In this document: in pieces, positions 58,727 through 64,000 of the stretch
Numbering within the stretch: position 1 is the first letter of the stretch
Layout: every line of letters begins with the position of its first letter
NCBI RefSeq assembly: GCF_014472415.1
Contig: NZ_JACSZV010000016.1
Span: 52,085-116,084 of the forward strand
DNA: 64,000 bases
DNA from: Pseudomonas sp. N40(2020)
GTDB lineage: Bacteria > Pseudomonadota > Gammaproteobacteria > Pseudomonadales > Pseudomonadaceae
Direction of reading: 5' to 3'
Translations under genes and position numbers: made by a program
Notes under the pieces: generated by a model
Told to the model about the DNA's origin: nothing
Seen by the model: the letters and a program-made list of their open reading frames with translations, nothing else
The model's database searches: none

Positions 58727-59524
58727 TTACGAGCAGAAATCCAGCGGCAGGCGACGCGGTACAAACTGGCCTTTGCCCAGTTGTTCGGCATCGCGCAGGG
58801 TGCGCCAGGTGTAATCCAATGCACTGCGTACCGCGCTGGCGAGATTCTCGCCTTGGGCCAGTCGGCCAGCCAAAGCGCTGGCCAAGGTGCAACCGGAGCC
58901 GTGATAACTGCCCGGCAAACGCTGGCAATAGAAGGTTTCACGCAGGCCGTCGCGGCTGTACAGGCGGTTGTGGATTTCAGTTTCGTCGCCATGACCGCCG
59001 GTGATCAGCAGGTTTTTGACGAACGGCAAAAGTTTTTCAGCGCACTCGTCCGCTGTGCCTTCGGGCAGTTCGGCGAGGATGCGGGCTTCGGGAAGGTTGG
59101 GGGTGGCAATGATTGATAGCGGCAGCAGACGCTCACGCATCGCATAGCCGACTTCGTCCTTGCCCAGGCGTCCGCCGCCGCCGGCGCGCAGCACCGGGTC
59201 GCAGACCACCGGCAAATGCGGGTGCGCCGAAAGCAGTTCGACAACGGTGTCGACCATTTCCAGCGAACCGAGCATGCCCAGTTTGACCGCTGCGACTTCG
59301 GAGTCGTTGAGCACGGCATTGGCCTGAGCCAATACCCACTCACGGTCGAGGACGCGGAAATCAGTGACGTTGACGGTGTCTTGCACGGTCAGTGCGGTGA
59401 CGGCCGGAGCCGCATGGCAACCCTGCGCGAGCAAGGCTTCTATATCTGCCTGCAAGCCGGCGCCACCACTGGGGTCGTGGCCGGAGAGACAGAGGACAAC
59501 GGGGCGGGAGCTGTAGATATTCAT
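58727..59524 (-). CDS. thiD: Hydroxymethylpyrimidine/phosphomethylpyrimidine kinase
   Basis: Encodes 265 aa of ThiD, phosphorylating HMP and HMP-phosphate. The substrate motif VLCLSGHDPSGGAGLQADIE and the catalytic Cys/anion-hole segment YHGSGCTLASALAGRLAQGE are clear. The start MNIYSSRPVVLCLSGHD is the ATG at 59524; a seven-codon extension is possible. It is divergent from the LadS-like kinase, with a 305-bp gap. Confidence 0.95.
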   Translation of the reverse strand: MNIYSSRPVVLCLSGHDPSGGAGLQADIEALLAQGCHAAPAVTALTVQDTVNVTDFRVLDREWVLAQANAVLNDSEVAAVKLGMLGSLEMVDTVVELLSAHPHLPVVCDPVLRAGGGGRLGKDEVGYAMRERLLPLSIIATPNLPEARILAELPEGTADECAEKLLPFVKNLLITGGHGDETEIHNRLYSRDGLRETFYCQRLPGSYHGSGCTLASALAGRLAQGENLASAVRSALDYTWRTLRDAEQLGKGQFVPRRLPLDFCS

Positions 59525-59587
59525 GGTGCGCGAGCTTACCACCAAACCTGATTTTTCGGTTCAGTGCCGTTGTGCCTGGCGGATAAC

Positions 59588-59609
59588 CCGGTCAGAGAAT
59601 GCTGACCGG
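59588..59609. promoter_or_regulatory. Inverted repeat in the thiD-ladS gap
   Basis: CCGGTCAG and CTGACCGG form an 8-bp palindrome with a 6-bp spacer. It lies in the 305-bp gap 59525-59829, which has no gene and otherwise only a weak TATGCT -10 near 59723. The repeat could be an operator or an RNA hairpin. Confidence 0.4.
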
Positions 59610-59829
59610 TTTGTCACAACCTGACCAACTCAACAGCTCTAGCTCGGTGCTTTGCTCTGAAACGCCCGTTCTAGAGCCTTTGTAGGAAAAATTTCGATGG
59701 TGTTCAATGGCCATCAACGGCTATGCTAGTCTGGATCCAAACCAATAACAGGTAATACCGGTTTTACGTCTACTCAAAGGGAATGGGGGGGCTTCCTGAC
59801 ACAACCGGACGAGCCACGCTGGGGCTTCA

Positions 59830-62184
59830 ATGCGCTATTTGCTGATGTTGTTGTTCTGCTTGCCCCTCATGGCGAGCGCCGTCGAATTTGACGAATTCAC
59901 CCAGAGCCTCCCTCTGGGCCGGTCGCTGCAAGTGTTCGAAGACCCGAGCGGTCAGGCGAACATTGCCGACGTCCGCGCGCAGGCCGTCGCCGGCAATTTC
60001 AAAGCCCACGATAAAGCCACGCTCAATGCCGGGTACTCGCGTTCGGCGTTCTGGCTGAAGATCGATCTGCATTACCGCCCGAGCAATCCCGCTGCACAGC
60101 GCTCCTGGCTGCTGGAACTGGCTTATCCACCGCTCGATCATCTCGACCTTTATATGGCCGATGCCAATGGCGACTATCGCCTGATCCGGCAAACCGGCGA
60201 CGCCTTGCCGTTCGCCAGTCGCGAGATCCGCCAGAACAATTACCTGTTCAACCTGGCCGTCAAACCGGATCAACAACAAACCCTTTACTTGCGACTGGCC
60301 AGTGAAGGCTCGATCCAGGCGCCGGTGACGTTGTGGTCGAGCACTGCGTATCTCGAAGATCAGCCAGTGCGCCTGTATGTGCTGGGCATCATTTATGGCG
60401 TGCTGCTGGGAATGCTGGTTTACAACCTGTTCATCTTCCTCAGCGTGCGCGACACCAGCTACCTCTATTACATCTTCTACATTGGCTCGTTCGGCCTCTA
60501 TCAACTGTCGGTGAACGGCGCGGCGGTCGAGTATTTCTGGCCGGACAATCCGTGGTGGGCCAACGCGGCAACGCCGTTCTTTATCGGTTGCGCGGGCCTG
60601 TTCGGTAGCCAGTTCGCCCGCAGCTTCTTGCAGACCAAGACCCACAGCCGCTGGCTCGACCGTTTGCTGATCGCCCTGATTGCATTCGGTGCGTTGGTAG
60701 TCGGTTTGTCGCTGATGACCAGTTACGCCCTGGCCCTGCGCCTGGCGACGACGCTGGCGCTGACCTTCACGGTGGTGATTTTTGCGGCGGGGATTCTCGC
60801 CTGGTGGCGTGGCTTGCGCGTGGCGCGCTATTTCATCATTGCATGGTCGGCGTTCCTGCTCGGCGGCGTCATCAATACGCTGATGGTGTTGGGCCTGCTG
60901 CCAAACGTGTTCCTGACGATGTACGCCAGCCAGATCGGTTCGGCGATCGAAGTGGCTTTGTTGTCGCTGGCCTTGGCTGACCGCATCAACGCGATGCGCG
61001 AGCAGCAGGCGCAGACGCTGTTTGATGCCGGGCAGAAACTTGAAGTGCTCAACCAGCAACTGGCCCACAGCAACAAGCTCAAGGACGAATTTCTCGCGAC
61101 CCTGACCCACGAACTGCGCACGCCGATGAACGGTGTGATCGGTTCGCTGGAACTGATGCAGACCGTCGATCTGGATCCCGAGCTTGAGCAATATCACCAG
61201 ACCGCCGCCGGCTCCGCCCGGGACATGATGCGCATGGTCAACGGCATCCTCACCCTCACCGAATTGCAGGCCGGCAGGCTCAAGGCGACGTCGGGCAGTT
61301 TCAGCCTGCGGGGTGTGGTTGAAGGGTTGCGCGCTCAGTTCGAAGGCAACGCGGCAAGCAAGTCGCTGGACTTCAAGGTTGACGTGTTGCCGATCCTGCC
61401 GGATCGCCTGCACGGCGACAGCGCGAAACTGGCGCAATGCCTGGAATGCCTGCTGGATAACGCGATCAAGTTCACCCGTGTCGGTGGGCTGGCGCTGCGG
61501 GTCACCGGCAAGCCGTCGACGGACAATCGATTGGCGCTGTCATTTGCTGTGATCGACACCGGCATCGGTTTTACCGATCTGGGCGAGGCGACGATGTACC
61601 AGCGCTTCTTCCAGCTCGACGGTTCGATGACCCGTGAGTACGGTGGATTGGGAGTAGGGCTGGCGATCTGCCGACAACTGGTCGAACTGCTTGGCGGCAA
61701 GCTCACCCATCGCTCTGAACCCGGAAGTGGCAGTCGCTTTCAGCTGGACGTGGAGTTCGAATTGCCGGTGGTCGAGCCGGCGCCGACCCCTGCGAATGTG
61801 CGCGATTGCGTCCGTGCCCCGCAGGACTGCACGGTGCTATTGGTCGACAACAACACCGTCAATCAACTGGTCATGCGCGGCATGCTGCTCAAACTCGGCT
61901 TCCGCGTGCGTACCGCTGAAAACGGCGCAGCAGCGCTCGATTGCCTGCAGCGCGAAATTGTTGATGCGGTCTTGATCGATTGCCAGTTGCCCGCCCATGA
62001 CGGCGCGTCGTTGTGCTGTCAGATCCACGCCTTGCCGGGTTGCGCCCACTTGCCGGTGTTCATGCTGGCGTTGAGCGCGGATCGCGAGGTTTGCGCCACG
62101 GATGCAGTGATCGACTACCTGAACAAACCGGTGAAATTCGAAGATTTGCAGTCTGCGCTGGAGCGACGGGTGCTCTGCTGTTGA
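59830..62184 (+). CDS. ladS: LadS-type hybrid sensor histidine kinase
   Basis: Encodes 784 aa. A signal peptide (MRYLLMLLFCLPLMASA) is followed by a periplasmic 7TMR-DISM extracellular domain (about 28-165), seven helices (about 185-385), HisKA (H427 in ATLTHELRTPMNGVIG), HATPase_c (LLDNAIKFT; GIGFTDLGE; GLGVGLAICRQL) and a receiver (about 665-780, D717 in VLIDCQLPAHDG). Size and order match P. aeruginosa LadS (795 aa), which feeds the Gac/Rsm switch. The thiD-ladS-acyl-CoA dehydrogenase synteny supports orthology. The receiver acidic pair reads D673-N674. No HPt domain. Confidence 0.9.
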   Translation: MRYLLMLLFCLPLMASAVEFDEFTQSLPLGRSLQVFEDPSGQANIADVRAQAVAGNFKAHDKATLNAGYSRSAFWLKIDLHYRPSNPAAQRSWLLELAYPPLDHLDLYMADANGDYRLIRQTGDALPFASREIRQNNYLFNLAVKPDQQQTLYLRLASEGSIQAPVTLWSSTAYLEDQPVRLYVLGIIYGVLLGMLVYNLFIFLSVRDTSYLYYIFYIGSFGLYQLSVNGAAVEYFWPDNPWWANAATPFFIGCAGLFGSQFARSFLQTKTHSRWLDRLLIALIAFGALVVGLSLMTSYALALRLATTLALTFTVVIFAAGILAWWRGLRVARYFIIAWSAFLLGGVINTLMVLGLLPNVFLTMYASQIGSAIEVALLSLALADRINAMREQQAQTLFDAGQKLEVLNQQLAHSNKLKDEFLATLTHELRTPMNGVIGSLELMQTVDLDPELEQYHQTAAGSARDMMRMVNGILTLTELQAGRLKATSGSFSLRGVVEGLRAQFEGNAASKSLDFKVDVLPILPDRLHGDSAKLAQCLECLLDNAIKFTRVGGLALRVTGKPSTDNRLALSFAVIDTGIGFTDLGEATMYQRFFQLDGSMTREYGGLGVGLAICRQLVELLGGKLTHRSEPGSGSRFQLDVEFELPVVEPAPTPANVRDCVRAPQDCTVLLVDNNTVNQLVMRGMLLKLGFRVRTAENGAAALDCLQREIVDAVLIDCQLPAHDGASLCCQIHALPGCAHLPVFMLALSADREVCATDAVIDYLNKPVKFEDLQSALERRVLCC

Positions 62185-62278
62185 TAGGGTAAAAGCGCCG
62201 CAAATTCGGCGGATATGACACTTTGTTCGGCGTTTGGGCGGTGCTTAACTGACCTTCTCGCTGAAAAAGGAACCCGTC

Positions 62279-63928
62279 ATGAACCTGCATCAGTTTGCCG
62301 AAACCCACGAGGTCACCAACCAGCCGCCGTCGCTGGACGGCACCAACCTCTATCGCATCGACCTGCCGTTGCAGGAGTGGTCGCGCAGGTTCGGCGCCGG
62401 TTGGGCCGAGTCGCGGATTGATGCCTACGGCGCACTGGCCGGCGGGCCGCTGATGGAGGCCGGGTTCCTCGCCAATCAGAACAAACCGGCGTTTGCCAGC
62501 CATGACCGCTACGGTCATCGCATCGATCTGGTGGAATTTCATCCTGCTTATCACCAACTGATGCGCACGGCAGTCGAGCATGGCCTGACCTCGCTGCCTT
62601 GGGCGCAACCGCAGGACGGCGCGCATGTCGCCCGTGCTTCCATGACCTATCTGCACAGCCAGGCCGAGGCCGGCAGCGGTTGCCCGCTGACCATGACCTT
62701 CGCCAGCGTCCCGGCGCTGCGCCTGCAAACTGATCTGGCCGAGCAATGGTTGCCTAAAGTCCTCGCCACCGAATACGACCCGCGCAATGTCGGCATGGCG
62801 CACAAGGCCGGTGTCACCATCGGCATGGCCATGACCGAGAAACAGGGCGGCACCGACGTGCGCGCCAACACCACCAAGGCCTATCCGGTCGGCGCCAGCG
62901 GTCCGGGCCAGGCTTATGAACTGGTTGGGCACAAGTGGTTCTGTTCGGCGCCGATGTGCGATGCGTTTCTCACGCTGGCGCAGACCGACAAGGGCCTGAC
63001 CTGTTTCCTGCTGCCGCGCCATCGCCCGGACGACACGCGCAATCAGTTCTACATCCAACGCCTGAAAAACAAACTCGGCAACCAGTCCAACGCCTCCAGC
63101 GAAGTGGAATTTCGCGGGGCGCTGGCGTGGATGGTCGGCGAAGAGGGGCGCGGCGTGCCGACCATCATTGAAATGGTGGCGATGACCCGTTTCGATTGCA
63201 TGGTCGGCTCCAGTTCGCTGATGCGTCAGGCGCTGACCCAGGCCAGCCACCACTGCGCGCACCGCAAGGTCGGCGGCAAGTTGCTCAGCGAACAACCGTT
63301 GATGCAGAACGTGCTGGCCGATCTGGCGCTGGAAAGCGAAGCCGCGCTGGCCCTGAGCCTGCGCATGGGCAAGGCGCTGGATCATTTGGACGATCGCCAC
63401 GAAGCGCAGTTCGCCCGGTTGGTGACGGCGGTGGGCAAATACTGGATCTGCAAACGCGCGCCGGCAATGATCAATGAAGCGGCGGAATGCATGGGCGGCG
63501 CCGGGTATGTCGAGGACAGCATACTGCCGCGTCTGTACCGCGAGGCGCCGGTCAACTCGACGTGGGAAGGCTCGGGCAACGTGCAGTGCCTCGACGTGTT
63601 GCGCGCGCTGTCGAAAGAGCCGGGTGTGCTGGACGTGCTGTTCAGTGAACTGGGTGACGGCCATGGCGATAGACGGTTGGCTGCGCATATCCAGCAGTTG
63701 CAGGCGCAGTTCAAGGACACCGGCGACATTCAGTATCGGGCGCGGCAGTTGACCGAAGACATTGCCCTTGGCTTGCAGGCCAAGCTGTTGCTGGAGGCGG
63801 GGAATTCAGCGGTGAGCGATGCGTTTATTGCCAGTCGGTTGAGTGGTAGCGGCCGTGTGTATGGTGCGTTGCCGCGTGGGCTTGATGTCGAAGCCATCGT
63901 TGCCCGCTCGACCCCGCAAGGCTTCTGA
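62279..63928 (+). CDS. AidB-like acyl-CoA dehydrogenase
   Basis: Encodes 549 aa of the AidB subgroup of flavin acyl-CoA dehydrogenases. Start MNLHQFAETHEVTNQPPSLD resembles AidB. Family motifs include the FAD-binding TEKQGGTDVRANTTKAYPVG and the C-terminal ECMGGAGYVEDSILPRLYRE with VNSTWEGSGNVQCLDVLRAL. In E. coli AidB belongs to the adaptive response to alkylation damage and binds DNA. Whether that holds here is untested. It lies 94 bp after ladS and could be independently transcribed. Confidence 0.93.
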   Translation: MNLHQFAETHEVTNQPPSLDGTNLYRIDLPLQEWSRRFGAGWAESRIDAYGALAGGPLMEAGFLANQNKPAFASHDRYGHRIDLVEFHPAYHQLMRTAVEHGLTSLPWAQPQDGAHVARASMTYLHSQAEAGSGCPLTMTFASVPALRLQTDLAEQWLPKVLATEYDPRNVGMAHKAGVTIGMAMTEKQGGTDVRANTTKAYPVGASGPGQAYELVGHKWFCSAPMCDAFLTLAQTDKGLTCFLLPRHRPDDTRNQFYIQRLKNKLGNQSNASSEVEFRGALAWMVGEEGRGVPTIIEMVAMTRFDCMVGSSSLMRQALTQASHHCAHRKVGGKLLSEQPLMQNVLADLALESEAALALSLRMGKALDHLDDRHEAQFARLVTAVGKYWICKRAPAMINEAAECMGGAGYVEDSILPRLYREAPVNSTWEGSGNVQCLDVLRALSKEPGVLDVLFSELGDGHGDRRLAAHIQQLQAQFKDTGDIQYRARQLTEDIALGLQAKLLLEAGNSAVSDAFIASRLSGSGRVYGALPRGLDVEAIVARSTPQGF

Positions 63929-63944
63929 CCCCATACAAGTCCCC

Positions 63945-64000
63945 TGTAGGAGCTGCCGAAGGCTGCGATCTTTTGATCTTGCTGTTTATAAGATCAAAAG
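63945..64000. repeat. REPIN running off the right edge
   Basis: The left arm TGTAGGAGCTGCCGAAGGCT.. to 63978 belongs to the same family as the 50058 repeat. The last ten bases (AGATCAAAAG, 63991-64000) are the inverted start of the second arm. Confidence 0.8.

Noticed and set aside
59525..59829. Possible TPP riboswitch before thiD/thiE
   Set aside because: The conserved thi-box cores (CUGAGA, ACCUGAU..) are not found in order on the minus strand. In pseudomonads the element normally precedes thiC.
59827..63688. Antisense frames of 536 and 542 codons opposite ladS and the acyl-CoA dehydrogenase
   Set aside because: Both are shadows of well-supported plus-strand genes.

Overview
The window is chromosomal DNA from a Pseudomonas, most likely of the P. 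fluorescens group. The evidence is the GC-rich coding bias, the REP/REPIN families between genes, and a gene order that matches, from memory and unverified here, the P. aeruginosa PAO1 stretch running from ppa and the eut genes through proA-rodA-lipA and leuS-lnt-miaB to hemL-thiED-ladS.

Left part (1-18.4 kb): the 5' end of a phage-type repressor runs off the left edge. It is followed by ppa, mtfA, a DedA protein and a GNAT acetyltransferase. An ethanolamine unit comes next (exaC-eat-eutB-eutC on the minus strand), with a divergent sigma-54 activator (eatR) and a recognisable sigma-54 promoter between them. No microcompartment genes are present. Then come mpl-ubiX-yceK-like, an NAD(P)-binding protein, a lipoprotein joining MORN repeats to a C13/caspase-like domain, a MaoC hydratase, an LrgA/LrgB pair and a LON-domain protein.

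Accessory insert (about 18.45-27.6 kb): this is the most unusual part. On the minus strand it carries a three-gene toxin-like unit: (1) a 684-aa protein with a cholera-toxin-A-like ADP-ribosyltransferase (ART) signature; (2) a 1166-aa protein with a hydrophobic pore-like region and RTX-type calcium-binding motifs; (3) a second ART protein broken by a -1 frameshift that removes its catalytic Glu from the frame. Two orphan genes on the plus strand, a perfect bidirectional terminator and an AT-rich flank complete the insert. I propose a binary (enzyme plus pore) toxin locus; this is inferred from motifs only.

Middle part (27.6-42.4 kb): a DedA-PAP2 fusion, a 3-methyladenine glycosylase, and the long cell-wall and lipoate run proA-nadD-rsfS-rlmH-mrdA-rodA-mltB-rlpA-dacC-ybeD-lipB-lipA, closed by a strong terminator. 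An S66 LD-carboxypeptidase follows.

Right part (42.4-64 kb): a lytic transglycosylase, arfA (ribosome rescue, with a 12-bp hairpin inside its own reading frame), holA, lptE, leuS, a YdcF-like protein, lnt-corC-ybeY-ybeZ, miaB, a DUF1820 protein, a Sel1 protein, hemL, thiE, thiD, a LadS-type hybrid histidine kinase and an AidB-like acyl-CoA dehydrogenase. The window ends inside a REPIN. I saw no tRNA, rRNA, CRISPR array, insertion sequence or replication origin.
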